Assembly: GCA_035048485.1 (NCBI GenBank)
Contig: CM068592.1
Location: 35,844,001-35,908,000 of the forward strand
Direction: 5' to 3'
Length of the DNA stretch: 64,000 nt
Source: Pteria penguin
Taxonomy: Eukaryota; Mollusca; Bivalvia; Pterioida; Pteriidae
The notes beneath the pieces were generated by a model. It did not search any database. It was not told where the DNA came from and worked only from the letters and a program-made list of their open reading frames with translations. This document shows, piece by piece, positions 24,801-35,913 of this stretch (positions are counted from its first letter, which is position 1; each line of letters opens with the position of its first letter). The translations under genes were made by a program, and so were the position numbers.

Positions 24801-26938
24801 ACTTATTTTCCGACGTTGATCATCAGCATTCAAAGGATCTACAGCTTTTACAGCCGTTCCAAAAAATTGCAGGATATCTTTCGCTAATATATTTTTATGG
24901 ACAAACATCAATGCCTTGTCAATTCTTTGCAAAAATACTCGGCAAACCGATAAATTATGAAGTTACTGTATCGGATTTTCCCGATCAAATTTCAAATCTT
25001 ATTGTACCATGCACAAATGAAAGCAGAAAGAACTACATTCGTATATGTCATTATGAAGTTGCAAAAGTGATTTTGGAACTATTATTGACATTAGATAACC
25101 CTAATGTAACACGAATAAATCGCACCGATTTGAGTGCACAGGCAAAACTTAATCTCTACAAATTTTCTGCCATGTTTATTGAAGATGCAAAAATACGGAA
25201 AGGAAAACAGCATAATTTCTCTGGATGTATTTCGGGAGTATTAGCTCGAGCATATATTTACCGCGATTACCAAGATGTCAGTGAAGGCGAATGGCAAGGA
25301 CGGAAGAAACCAACACTTTCACGGCTCCTAGCTGATATAGATCAACGTTCACCTTATACATGGAGAGTTAAAACCATGGAACTGCTGGCAAAATCTTTTC
25401 CTGAAAATCCTAATTTCCATGCTCATCTCGGAAGAATATATGCAATTTGTCGACCAGATGAAGAGAAAAAGGCAGAAGAGTGTTTTTTGAAAGCTTTATC
25501 TCTGTGCAACATTGATGAAAGTGTTCACATTGACGAGGGAAATCGACAAACACTTTTACATATTTACCATATGTATGGAATGTTTTATCTTGGCCGAATT
25601 TCAAGATATACGGGAAAAAGTTTTGGAGATACTCCAACAGTTAAAACAAACAAGGAGAACTTTGAGGAGCGTATTAAATGCTTGCTGAATTTGGCAGAGA
25701 TGGCTTGCGAATATTTCAAAAAAGGTCAAGGTGTAGCAGTTCTCGGAACGGAAGAAGCATATGGCTACACAGGCGAGATATCTGTGAAATTACAAGTTTG
25801 TAATTTTATATACCAGCATTCAAGAATGCCCAATTTATCCGATTTTACAGGGGATACGACTGATTTGGAGATGGTTTGCTTCGTCCGTGACAGTATAACT
25901 GATATACTAGAATTGTTTATGCAGTGCTATAATGCCGTTGGACCTGAAGATCTAGGAAGAAACTTCCATATGAATATCCACTGGTATAATGAACTATTTA
26001 AAGACCAGACCACTCTTCTGAAAGAACCTCACATCTCTGATGATATTCCAACCAGACGACTAAAGGCAGCTATCATCAAACTGCAATATGGCAAAGAACA
26101 GAATTTGGGTACAATGTCCAACATACGTTCAGAGAAAGACATCAAAGAGATAATACGTATATTTGAAAGAAATTTCCAAGAAATTGAAAGTAGCAAAGAA
26201 ATTATCAACAGGCGAGCACTAGATCTGGAATATAAAGAATGGATACATGCAATAAGACTTGAAAAGTTCAAAGGTCATTATACCTTAGAAAATGTTCTTG
26301 TATTTGTTAGACAATGGCATGATGCTCTCAAAAGTCCAACATCCAAATTTTATCTCTTTGTCATCCTAAGCATCATGGGATTCGGATGTTCAGACGGAAT
26401 GATAAACTTGGAATTGCTCCTTGAAGCACGAGATCTCAAGGATCAGCTTCGGAAACTGAGTCACCACATTCCCCGTCCCCGTCAGCCAAAGGAGTGGTTA
26501 GGTCACGGAGAAGGAATAAAACGACTCGTTCCTGGCAATGAGCTCTTGCGTTTAAATGACTTTCAAGTCGTAACAGGGGAACCCCGATTGCTTGTTATGA
26601 AAGGAACGATATGTAGACCAAATAATACAAAGCAGTCGGGGTTTATTGAATTAGACCTGGGTGATAATTATTTTGCTGTTAAAGTTTTCTTTGTCCCTGC
26701 ACGTACAAAAGAAATGCTCTTCGGACAAATATTTTCTGGTGAACGTGTAGAATTCGTTCTTGGGTTCACAAATTCTAATGGTTATGAGGCTTACAACGTT
26801 ACTCTGTTGAAAAAGTATCCATGTTCATCGTGCGGTTCCAACAATGAAATTACAAGTTTTGATTATTATGTTGACTGCTTTAAATGCAAAAGTAAGGTTC
26901 AAAAGTTCAATGATTTTGATGAGACTTGTTCTTTGTAA
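15820..26938 (+). CDS. SAMD9-like STAND NTPase with N-terminal Death domain, RHIM-like motif and LOTUS-like domain
   Basis: Exons 15820-15856, 16251-16523, 19560-19688, 21954-22070 and 22656-26938 join in one frame, all junctions in phase 1, giving 1612 residues and a stop. Order: Death-fold (~14-95); linker; RHIM-like VLIGDHGMI (163-171); OST-HTH/LOTUS-like (~196-264); Lys/Ser-rich disordered linker (~265-420); SIR2-like region with WLAVFDFD (~420-570); P-loop APGSGGTT (735-742) and Walker B LLIDGDD (D791); helical/TPR-like region; OB-fold (~1493-1570); zinc ribbon Cys 1575/1578/1593/1596. Human SAMD9/SAMD9L are cytoplasmic antiviral factors that restrict translation and are predicted STAND NTPases. 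The core here matches them, but SAM and AlbA_2 modules are not evident, so the N-terminal effectors differ. AATAAA follows at 27243. The core is certain in outline; upstream exons are inferred from splice sites and phase. Confidence 0.82.
16251..16523 (+). CDS. SAMD9-like gene, Death-domain exon
   Basis: The exon is 273 bp, acceptor TTGTTCTTAG, donor GTAATGAA, phase 1 at both ends. It encodes about 91 residues with the Death-fold layout: VASKLLGQWEEFGHELGF, later LLTRWMEIVENH, then a last helix with FRNIERNDLVNEL. These match the conserved W, the turn before the fifth helix and the I-x-R-x-D-L end of Death domains, which recruit partners by homotypic contacts in apoptotic and inflammatory complexes. 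CARD or DED cannot be excluded by eye, but Death fits best. Confidence 0.75.
16640..18130 (+). mobile_element. Degenerate Penelope-like retroelement in intron 2
   Basis: Fragments of a Penelope-type reverse transcriptase lie in all three forward frames. They include YLYSIPKVHKDPY, RFIAGSSKCSTKPLS, the catalytic FRYIDDVLSINN (17420-17455) and the thumb-region block AYGVYVSQLIQYARV (17393-17737 frame). Frameshifts and stops show it is dead. The tail to about 18130 (TGCTTACTCCTCCATGGCACCTGATCC region) matches other Penelope-like tails in the window. The insertion is in the same orientation as the host gene. Confidence 0.8.
18225..18350 (+). repeat. tRNA-like repeat (second SINE-type family)
   Basis: GGCTTAGTGTAGTAGATAGG and GATCCGGGTTACATTC resemble weak A and B boxes. 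CATGTCGCGATATGA and AAAATTGTTGAAAAC follow. The same tail is found near 6980-7020 and 56130-56180. The sequence is diverged and not a tRNA gene. Confidence 0.4.
19560..19688 (+). CDS. SAMD9-like gene, linker exon 3
   Basis: The exon is 129 bp (43 codons), acceptor ACCAATTAG, donor GTACGCTG, phase 1 at both ends. It encodes DINDLIEHLRRTEFLDISKL, an amphipathic helical segment, then a Lys-rich end. I recognise no domain. It could be part of a second small helical fold or a linker. Open frame, acceptable splice sites and matching phase support it as a real exon. Confidence 0.55.
19836..20050 (+). mobile_element. tRNA-derived SINE, 5'-truncated
   Basis: A B box (GGGGTTCGAGTCCCGC near 19865) is followed by the body shared with the SINEs at 35635 and 42873 and the tail GTGTGACGTCAAACAAAAATC then ATCAATC units. 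The A box is missing or decayed. It sits in intron 3 of the SAMD9-like gene, in sense orientation. Confidence 0.85.
20062..20232. repeat. T-rich tract, (GTT/GCT)n and (TTTA)n
   Basis: Poly-T-rich DNA, about 50 bp of TTG/CTG triplets and about 60 bp of TTTA adjoin the SINE tail. ORFs here are artefacts. Confidence 0.93.
20697..20751. repeat. (TTTA)n microsatellite
   Basis: About 13 TTTA units. A SINE-tail fragment (CGTGGAGTGACGTAAAACAA) lies just downstream at 20825-20855. Confidence 0.92.
21138..21630. repeat. 57-bp minisatellite, about 8.5 units, in intron 3
   Basis: ACACAACATCGATGTGGCAC recurs every 57 bp (21168, 21225, 21282 and so on) with very few changes, so the array is young. Because 57 is 19 codons, three antisense frames stay open (up to 271 residues). 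Those ORFs have no start context, family or codon bias and are rejected as genes. Confidence 0.96.
21954..22070 (+). CDS. SAMD9-like gene, exon with RHIM-like motif
   Basis: The exon is 117 bp (39 codons), acceptor TTTCGACAG, donor GTAAGTAAC, phase 1 at both ends. It encodes NYFMNCKSVLIGDHGMISIS. The core VLIGDHGMI resembles the RIP homotypic interaction motif, (V/I)-Q-(V/I/L)-G-x-x-N-x-(M/L), which builds amyloid in RIPK1, RIPK3 and ZBP1. The V-x-I-G core and surrounding beta-prone residues are kept; Leu replaces Gln and Gly replaces Asn. The exon call is stronger than the functional call. Confidence 0.6.
22656..26938 (+). CDS. SAMD9-like gene, 4.3-kb main exon (LOTUS-like, SIR2-like, P-loop NTPase, OB-fold, zinc ribbon)
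   Basis: The open frame extends upstream to an ATG at 22607, but an acceptor (TTTTTGAAATTGCAG) ends at 22655 and the phase-1 join makes Val before GRDERSAIVLNLLKSVL. I therefore treat the exon as internal. It holds a LOTUS-like winged helix (LLKSVLIPVNNGEL to FIKNYEG), a low-complexity linker, SIR2-like WLAVFDFD, the P-loop LYHAPGSGGTTLAQRVLW typical of SAMD9/SAMD9L, Walker B VLLIDGDD, and C-terminal LLVMKGTICRP...FIELDLG (OB-fold) with CSSC and CFKC. LOTUS domains bind RNA or the helicase Vasa, so RNA sensing is possible. The frame is uninterrupted, which argues for selection. Confidence 0.9.
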
Positions 26939-27242
26939 ATTACGAAAGCAATACGTAAACTTAATAGTCGGCGGTATTTCTCTAAACTTTGGAAACTAAA
27001 CAGTTATTCGTTTAAAAGTACGTCATGGATGAACTTATAGTTAAACAGGATTATTTTCACATTGGTACAACAACACAGCACATCAAGATGGATAATCAAA
27101 CAATAATATACACGTACAAATGCGTACGAGTTCGTGGGCCGCCCTCGTGCAAAATGCAGAGAAGCACCTAGCACTTTACCGAACGGTGCCAATGGAATGT
27201 GATACATGCCAGACACAGGTGACATGATGAACTTTGGAAATT

Positions 27243-27248
27243 AATAAA
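27243..27248 (+). other. Candidate polyadenylation signal of the SAMD9-like gene
   Basis: AATAAA about 300 bases after the stop codon. Confidence 0.4.
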
Positions 27249-28370
27249 AATCAGGAACATGTGAGACATGCAGTGTACTACTTCGAAGAGAATAAATGTA
27301 TTTAAGTGGGAATCAATATTTTTTCAACTAGCGGAATCCACTCACTCAATGGTCTCGAACCATTTAGGATGTGCAATTATTCTTGCTGAATCTATCATTA
27401 CCGAATGTGCTACGTTCAAAATAGACTTTGAATACCGGACATTGAGTGGTATTCTTTCTAATTTGTAGTTAAAAGAAAAACATCTGACTTAGCTGTATGG
27501 CAAAAGTCGCCACGGACAAGGAGAGCAAGGAAGAATAAGAACATAAGAAAGCATCAGAACAATATTGTATTATACGGCAGTTGCAGTATTGACTTAGAAC
27601 AATTACAATTGTTCAAACATACTGCATAGGTGAGGAAGAAAATTTCATTTCTAAATTGTGTGGTTTAATTTTCGGCCTCAGATTTGTCACGTACATGGCG
27701 ACTTGATACATTGCACATCGAAACATGTATATTACCGACAATCTACTTTTCCATTTGCTGCAGGAGTGTGAGTGGTCGATTCGAGGGTCCTATCATACAA
27801 TATGACATCTCTTTATCCAGAATGTTAAATGATTTTCTGGATTGTGACCTCTTCTAACCATCTTAAAAACTAAATTTGACATCTATATTTGTTATGTACA
27901 TTATTTGAAAATTTCTACTGGGCTTAAGTGACGGGTACTTCTAGCAAGTAGATGCTTACTCTTCCCGAACACCTGAACTCTTACTTTTAGGGGTCCATTA
28001 TGCTCTTTGGTGTTATGTGGATTGTATTTTAATTGATTTTCCATTTTTTCTGACTTTGTATGCCTTTCTGTTTCATTAATTTTGAACTACATGTACTTAG
28101 TTTGATTTATCCATCATTTTAGCAACTCATCTCTGGCAGAAATTAAAAATTAAGATAGTTCTGGGCATGTCGAATGGTCATCGAACATGTATGTGACGTT
28201 CTCGGTAGTTTATTTTCATGTTCGTTGCTTTTTCGTTTCGATGAGGTTGTTTCTGCCATGTGGTTGAGTAAGATGTTAATCTTATCTTTCTTGTAAACAC
28301 ATCATCAATTACACACTATTGCATTTACGAACGTTTCAACATTGTATTAGTCTAAGCAACTCCTCTCACC
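27249..28370 (+). other. Intergenic DNA with Penelope-like tail fragment
   Basis: GTGACGGGTACTTCTAGCAA and TGCTTACTCTTCCCGAACAC (27930-27990) match the Penelope-like 3' UTR seen in reverse at 58400-58480. The rest is unassigned, and no host gene is seen. Confidence 0.45.
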
Positions 28371-28379
28371 GTCTTCATT

Positions 28380-29700
28380 CTTGTAGCCGGTTCCGATCTG
28401 ATTTTAAATATTCTTATCGCAGCCATGTTGTTACTGGTGATCTAAACATCGTTTAAACTCCAAGTTAAAAACAAGGTTGAAAATAATCCAAAACGCAGAG
28501 AGCCAAGATCTCAGCCAAGTAACTGACAACCGTAAATCTGATATCTCTACGTTTGATACAAAAATTGATTAAATATTTTATTTCTAAAATGCATAAAAAC
28601 CTTCCAAAACAACATTTTGGTGGTTCTCCTAAGTCTTTCGATCTTATTCACAAACCTTCTATAAGAACTGATGTTTTTCAAAAGTGCTGTAAATCAATGT
28701 AATCTAGAAGCTATATTTATCAAATGTAGAACCTTGAAAATTCCGCAGATCCACATTTTTTTTTATGTTTCCATGATATATTTTATCTCCCTCCTCAAAA
28801 TGTAGGGATACACTCTCCGGAATATCAAAAATGCTTTCATTAGTAAAAATAGCAGCCGAATATTCGAATTCATTGCTGCAAACCGTGGTTTAAAAAATCA
28901 ATGTTGTCAAGGAGAAATTACTTTTTCTAAAACTAACTATACTAGAACAGATGTCATCAAAGTGTTAAAATTTCAAATAGAGAAAAAAAAAATTTTTTTT
29001 ATGGTGTTTGGCGGAAAGATTTCTTTTAAAAATGTAGGCAGTTTTATGGACACCGACTGTGCCACATTGCTTGCCGACATATTTTTTACTCATAAGAAGC
29101 TGATTTCATGTAGTCTTTGCTCTCCGATGAAAACGGGAAAAACGAATTAGCCCTTCTGTTCAGCTTCTGATGATGACTAACTTTCAATTAATAACCCTAA
29201 CGTTATCTATCCAAGCCAATTGGCATTTAAGGAAACTTTAATGGAAATTGAAAGTAAAAGTCTACGTCCTATCTGGATATTATTATGCCTTAGAACATTG
29301 ATGCTCACCTGAACACCTCACTCCATGACAAACATAACGATTTCAATACAATAAACTGTACTATGAGTAGAAATATTTCATCATCACCAGGCTATGGTGT
29401 ATTCACATCTTCCGTTATACAGCGAGTTCAAATTGACATTGTTCTGAATGCAAATGAATTTCAGATAAACTCACTGTTCAGCCAGGTACATGTATTGACA
29501 GACAACGTCGCTGAGGAAGTTATATAGCCAATACGAGGCTCTTATCATACAACATGGCATATCGTTATCAGAGCTGTTGCATGGTATTCTGGATTGCCAA
29601 GCAGGTGATGCTCAATATCTCTTGGCCTATGATCTCACTCCCCTTTTGCGGGTTCTACTACGCTTATAGATAGATGTTTTTCGTTTTCCATTTGTTACTC
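28380..29700 (+). mobile_element. Highly degenerate Penelope-like element
   Basis: Around 28962-29150 one frame gives VFGGKISFKNVGSFMDTDCA then LLADIFF. This aligns with the FGG...GIPMGTNCAP..ADLFL block of the intact copies. Later frames keep traces of the thumb region and a tail near 29560-29650. Many frameshifts make this one of the oldest copies here. Confidence 0.6.
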
Positions 29701-30680
29701 ATTTTTATCGAGTTGGTATGCACTTCAATTTCATGTATCTATTTTAATACTGAACTAGCATCATCCACCATCTGATCATTAAAATAACAAATGAAAGTTC
29801 AATAGGAGGTTAAAACTGAAAATTAACCTGGATTTTGTAAATGTATTAAAGATGTGTATAAGTTTCAGAGTTCAATAAATGATTGTTACTTTTAAGAACT
29901 TACAGAAATGTCAATAAAGGTTATTAACGAAATATGTTTCGCATAATACTAATTCTTTTTTAAATTTTTATCGTAATCTTTATTTGAATTGTACAATCTT
30001 CGACAGCATGTTTTATTTCCAACCAATATGTGATCCGAAATCATTTTTTAATCTTAAAAACAGAGTTTTACAATTCATATCGTTGATAACAATCAGGGCT
30101 CAAATATAATTTTCAAAAATTGCAAAACTTTTATGTATAACTTTTATGCACTTTGCATGTGATAAATGTGGTAAAGGTATATTTAGCCATTTGGATTACT
30201 ATCTCTAAGACAAACTGTTTCTATCTGCTGGGCGTTGGCACTTCTGTCATTACTGAAAATGTAGCAGAATTTGAACATAGGTAAATATGTATGTTGTTAA
30301 ACCATACAAACCATTTTATATGATTCTTAAAACATTGATAATTAAATTACTAAGTGAAATGTTTTGGTATCTCTGTAAAATTACCTTTGCATTTTTTTGT
30401 CACATTTCAAGTAGTTGCACGTTTGTAAAAATAATAGTGTTGTTTTGTATTGATTTGTATAATAGAACTCAGATACAATGTTATATATACATTATAGCAT
30501 TTTCTTAGATTGTGTTGTTATATTGATATTGATAGATTTATATTCATGCAAAATCAATTGGCAGACATTACACTTTGTGAACTTTTACCGTTCATTTTTT
30601 ATATTACATCATTTTAAATATTTAATTAATTTGTTAAACAAGATTAAACATTTTATTCTTCTTGGAAAGTCTTAAATTGG
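29700..30680. other. AT-rich intergenic DNA, nothing recognised
   Basis: No domain-bearing ORF and no clear repeat. Confidence 0.5.
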
Positions 30681-30684
30681 AGAG

Positions 30685-30765
30685 AGGTGCAATGACTCAG
30701 CAGATATAGTTATCGGTTAAGGATAAGAAGTCCTGGGTTCGAATCCACATTACACTAGGACATTC
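30685..30765 (+). repeat. tRNA-like sequence with good B box
   Basis: TGGGTTCGAATCCACATTAC around 30734-30753 is a near-perfect Pol III B box, preceded by a weak A-box-like TGACTCAGCAGATATAG. The cloverleaf is not complete, so this is more likely a SINE head than a tRNA gene. Confidence 0.45.
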
Positions 30766-30909
30766 CTTAGCACTACCTTTGGTTTTGTTTTCCAATTTTT
30801 GGAGATACCCACATCAAAAGTATGACTCTAGCAAGTTTAGAATCCACATCCAACATTTTACAAATAAATGTTAGGCTGTTAACCACCTTGTCACGCTAGA
30901 CATCACTTC

Positions 30910-31150
30910 ACCCTATTCACAAAATGTTCTCATCACAAAGTTCGAATAACCACGTCGTCACCTTGGGATTTATTATTATTTAAATTACCACTTGGTCATT
31001 CTGAGATTTATTCACAAAATGTTATCATCACAGAGATTAAATAACCACTTGGTCTCGCTGGAATTTATTCACAAAATGTTACCATGACAGAGATCAAATA
31101 ATCACTTGGTCACACTGGGATTCATTTACAAATCGTTACCATAACAATGA
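30910..31150. repeat. ~57-bp minisatellite, four diverged units
   Basis: CACAAAATGTTATCATCACA with AATAACCACTTGGTC recurs at about 30918, 31013, 31070 and 31128. Confidence 0.75.
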
Positions 31151-31739
31151 TTAAAAATACATTCTAATTCACTATGATATTGCATGAGTAACCATGAACT
31201 CACACTGACAGGTTGATACCCTGGTTTTTACCGAAAGAATTACGAGTGAAATCAAGAACATACCAGTTAGTAAATCATATCCCCGAGCTCGCAATACACT
31301 ATAGATGACTCTCGAATCCTTACCGGGAATCAAAGCAAAACGATAAGTTTGTAATAAATACATTAACTGTCGAAATCACATAACCAGTCTCCATTGAAAA
31401 CATGCAGAGACGAGTAACACTTTTATCCAACATCTGCCACCTTTCGTATGATGAAAGATTACGTGAAAAAATACTGCGAAATGCGTGCAAATGTAATTGA
31501 AGTCTATAAAATTATGCATGTGATAGACCAAAAGATTCGACCACATTCGAGATTCCTGTAAACTCTAGTGAATTCAAAACGTATATTAAAACAAGAGCAA
31601 GGTCTAGCGTGGCGAAATACGCCCGTCGCTGAGTTTGAAGGCATGGAATCTAAAAGTTTGGAAACATTCCCCTTTGCCAACAATTCTGTAAAATACTCAA
31701 ATCCATGCAATGGGTAAAAACTTTTAGACTTGAGCCAGT

Positions 31740-32420
31740 AACTTTACTGAGCCAGTAACTCCTCTTTTTTCTTTGACAAAGATTTACCCATCATATTGAG
31801 TGTGTTCTCAACCTTACAGATATAACCTTCGGTCAAGATCAAGACACACGCTTGGGTTCTGGGCAACAATTCTGTGAAATATTATTCAAAATTCATGTCA
31901 GAGTTATGGCCCGGACAAAGATATACCCATCATATGTATTGTGACATTGACCTTGTATATAAGTCAGGTCATGAAACACCTTTCGGTCCTGGGCAACAAT
32001 GCTGTGAAATATTCAAATCCATGTAAAATGTTATGGCCTGGACAAGAATCTGACATAAGCACTCTGACCTTAACCTTGCAGATAACCTTGAAAATCAATA
32101 TACATCTAGTTCATCTTCTAGTCATATGAAATGTGCGCAAAGTTTAAAAGTTCTATCATAAAGGGTTTGGTCTGTACCTTGTTCGAAATATGCATTCTCA
32201 AAACTTTTGCCCCAAAAATGATCTTGACTGTCAATAGAGTTCGTCCTCATGCCATAAGGAATAAGAGCACCAAGTTTGAAAGTCCTAGGTTAAACTGCAT
32301 GATCTGTATCGTGTTAACACAGTGCGGACAGACCTACAGACCCCCGGACCCACAACGCCATACAGTAATACGTCCGTCTACAACTGGGGGTTGGGTTGGG
32401 GGGGTTTTACCTGACTCTCC
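31740..32420. repeat. Diverged tandem/dispersed repeat of the CTTGGGTTCTGGGCAACAAT type
   Basis: Units with GGGCAACAATxCTGTGAAATAT recur at about 31860 and 31990. Related GACCTTGACC-type blocks continue to about 32340. GAGCCAGTAACTCCTC at 31744 also occurs at 49401. Confidence 0.6.
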
Positions 32421-33061
32421 GAAACTTTCAAACCTCGATGTTGCAAATAGGGAGAAACTCAACCGAAATTTAATAAATTTCTAAAGATATTTTCATCTCA
32501 AACTACCACAAAGCATTTCATATTTTGCATAATTAAGTTTAAAAGGACAAGAAAAGACATTTGAACTAGATGTATGACAAAAGCCACATGAACGATGTAC
32601 AATAAAATTTGGTAACAAATAATGCATTACATGCATTGTCATTACAAAAACATTGATTGTACGATAGATGCCATACCGATTTAGGAGGTCAATTTAGTAT
32701 CAAACGATACTGAATTGGTGTAGTTAACCGGTTTACTAGTTCATCGTCTCGCTCATCGCAAATGCAGTACAATCAAAAGACACATATTTAAAAATTTATA
32801 GATACTCCTCTATATAGAAAAAAAAAAAGATCAACGATAACCTCAAGTAGGGAGGTCATAAATATGTAATGTAGAGCAAAGATTATGATATCAAAATATT
32901 TAGAGGGACACATCAACATGAGGTAACTGTGTTGTACTGGTTTGGAAGTCATATATATTGTATCTAGGTCAAAGTTACGAAAAAAAAGAAACAATTTATA
33001 TTTCTGACATCAGCGTGCCACGAAGAATAACCGCTCATATACATATATATATATATATATA

Positions 33062-33279
33062 TTCCCGCTCTGGTCATGCCGATGTCTTGTCTTTCGGATG
33101 AGACAGTAAAAACCGTGGCCCCGTGTCGTGGTATGCATATGGCACGTTAAAGATCCATCACTGCTTCTTGTGGGTCCGTTGCAAAGTTCAAAATTTGTAT
33201 GCCCTGCATCAGGCAGATGCTGTCACCATATACGTGAAATATTCGTGGTGTGACGTTAAACAAAAATCAGTCAATCAAT

Positions 33280-33285
<6 letters not shown>
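33062..33285 (+). mobile_element. tRNA-derived SINE, 5'-truncated, between TA tracts
   Basis: It begins within the B-box region (CCCGCTCTGGTCATGCC) and runs through the shared body to GTGTGACGTTAAACAAAAATC and CAATCAATC. An AT tract (33041-33061) and a (TA)n tract (33283-33355) flank it. Confidence 0.85.

Positions 33286-33355
<70 letters not shown>
33283..33355. repeat. (TA)n microsatellite
   Basis: About 36 TA units directly after the SINE tail. Confidence 0.96.
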
Positions 33356-33361
<6 letters not shown>

Positions 33362-34045
33362 TATATGTACATGTATTTTCTAAAAAATCAATTTAATGAT
33401 TTAAATGATTCATTTATCACTTGATTGTTAAAAAGCCATTTTCAAAAAATGAAAAAAAAACTGTAACTTGCTTAATCAACTTCGTGCTTTACAAGAAAAC
33501 ACAGAAGATATCTGACTAAGCTGTATGACACATATTACCAGGGACATGCACATAAAATACGACAATAGGTAAATATACACAGAAAACATTACAAAAATAT
33601 TCCGTTATACTGAATTTACGACCGTGACTTAGGACGGTCAATTAAAGTTACAATTGGTGTAGTTAATCTTTTTACGGGCGCCCATTTTCCCATTCACCGC
33701 AAAAGCAGCACCATCAAGGGACACGCATTTAAACATTTATAACAAGAATCAACAGATTCCTGAAGACGAGGGGTCATAAAAGATTTCCAAGTGAAACGTT
33801 TTATGGCATAATATGATAGTATCAAATATATGATAGGCGACATCAACAAAAGCAAACCGTGCTCTGCCCGTCTGTAAGCGAGTTCCGATCCTTGATCTGT
33901 AAGAGTTCCGACTAATAGTCAGGGGGACAAAGCTCAAGGCTTTGTAATCTCCTCTGAAAAGGTTTGGACAAGGTCTGTTATAGAGTCCCCAACGCCCTGA
34001 TTGTTAGCATGCAGCGCTTAAGTAAAAGTCTATATAAGACTGTAG

Positions 34046-34510
34046 TAGTGTTGTTCCGATTGTCGCCGACATCGTGGCTAAACCCTTCAAAAATCGATTA
34101 ATCGATTACGATTTGAAAAATCGATTATGATCGTAATTATAAAACTTTGAAATAAGTTTGGAAGAAAGAAATGTTTTTGTACGAAACTGCTTCCGGTGTT
34201 TATTAAATGCAATATAGCGGAGATACGAAAGACTTGTGGCAGTACTCATGACAGCGTTGGCCCCGAAATCCTTAGTCTCCCGGGGGAAAAGAAATCCACA
34301 GTGTGGAACTTTTTTGGATTCCTAGGAAGAAACCAGGACCTGTTACGAAGGATAATTTAGATATGACCAAGGCCGTGTGCTACTACTTTATTAATGGCTG
34401 TCTGTGTTACGAGGCACTTTGCAGTAGAATACAAAATAATTGATTAAAATCGACTAATCAATCGAAAAGTATTTTCAATTAATCGATTATTGTTTTCTCA
34501 CCGATTCCTA
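34046..34510. mobile_element. Non-autonomous hAT element with BED-finger remnant
   Basis: The ends are TAGTGTTGTTCCGATTG and, reversed, TAGGAATCGGTGAG. Flanking GACTGTAG (34038-34045) and GGCTGTAG (34511-34518) form an 8-bp duplication with one mismatch. The paralogous sequence near 41620 lacks the insert. Inside, a forward frame gives KKSTVWNFFGF, typical of the BED zinc finger of ZBED-type hAT transposases. TCGATTAATCG-type inverted blocks lie near both ends. Confidence 0.75.
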
Positions 34511-35634
34511 GGCTGTAGACGGGCCCAATATAAGACTTATGGTCTTTGCCACGGTCTCGAGGTCATATTGTCGATGTCGAAGGCCTTTGATTATTTAAGA
34601 ATCCAATTTTCAAATTACTGGAACCTTCAATCCTCCTTAGTTTGTACACTAGATCACCGTGGAAAGGGGGATGAGAAATTCCGCTGAATACGTATTGTTG
34701 AAAAGTCACTTTTTCGACCGACTTTAGATAAAATGTCTAAATAAAACCTGTAAAATTTACCAACAGTTTTTCGAAATTTATGATATCTATAATTCTGAGT
34801 CAGAAATTTGAAAATGATTTGAAATTTTTTTTTTTGCGTGAAAATCCAAAACGTTAGTTTAGGCTCTAGCAAATCCAACCAATTGACAAATATGAAAAGA
34901 GAAGACAGAAGACATCTGAACAAGCTGTATGACAAAAATCCTTAAGGTAATGCACATAAAACTATGTATATAAATATCATATGATGGAAGTCTAGGGACA
35001 TCACCACCTTAATAAGGGAAATTAACAATAGAAAATCTAAAGATGTCACGTTTATCATATATGTTTTTATAGATACTGTTGTTGATAATTATATTATTTA
35101 AGTCCAATAAAGGTGTTCCTTATCAGAAGTATTTACTTAATTTAACTGAAGTTCAGGCGGATAAACGTCAGATATATATTTTTCAAAATCTGGGTTATCG
35201 ATTACTAAAATATCAGGTGTTACTGAACTATCAATTGGGTCAAAACGTTTCGAAGTATTGATACAATGCATGACGCCTCTCTCATAACAATAAATCAGCA
35301 AGAAGGGGAGTGCATTTTAACAGACATCCCAATAATCTGTGGATAAATCTTGCCATATTGCACATAAATATTATTCATCAAAGATGTGATGGCATTACAC
35401 AACTCAGTACAAGTCCAGTATTTATAATTATCATATTGTTTTTTCGAGAAAATCCACACTATATGTACAATGGTATGTTGACACGTATGAAAAACAACAT
35501 GTCATGAGGTAGAGAGGTATACAGCATCGAAAAAAAAAAACAAAATTAGAAACCTGACTATTTTCCAAATATCTCAAAAGGAAATTTATAATGACTTGGC
35601 TAAAATTTTTGACTGACCAAATATAATTGCCGTT

Positions 35635-35913
35635 TTTTTATTGATTGATTGATTTTTGTTTTACGTCACACCACGAATATTTCACGTATATGGTGACGGC
35701 ATCTGCCTGATGCGGGGCATACAAATTTTGACCTTTGCAACGGACCCACCCGTAGCAGTGAGGGATCTTTAACGTGCCATGCATACCACGACACGGGGCC
35801 TCGGTTTTTACTGTCTCATCCGAAAGACATGACACCGGCATGACCAGAGCGGGACTCGAACCCCGGCCTCCCGATCAGGAGTCCGACGCGATACCACTAG
35901 GCCACGCCGGCTT
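35635..35913 (-). mobile_element. Full-length tRNA-derived SINE with 13-bp target duplication
   Basis: On the minus strand it begins GCCGGCGTGGCCTAGTGG (A box) with GGGGTTCGAGTCCCGC (B box), then the conserved body, and ends in an (AATC)n tail. TATAATTGCCGTT flanks it at 35622-35634 and 35914-35926. It sits inside a Penelope-like copy. Confidence 0.93.

Noticed and set aside
24567..26271. Small ORFs overlapping the main SAMD9-like exon on both strands
   Set aside because: They are shadows of the long frame, with no family resemblance.
35860..35913. tRNA gene (good A and B boxes)
   Set aside because: The head lacks a complete cloverleaf and is joined to a SINE body with a target duplication. 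The same holds for 43080-43149, 60880-60945 and 19850-19880.
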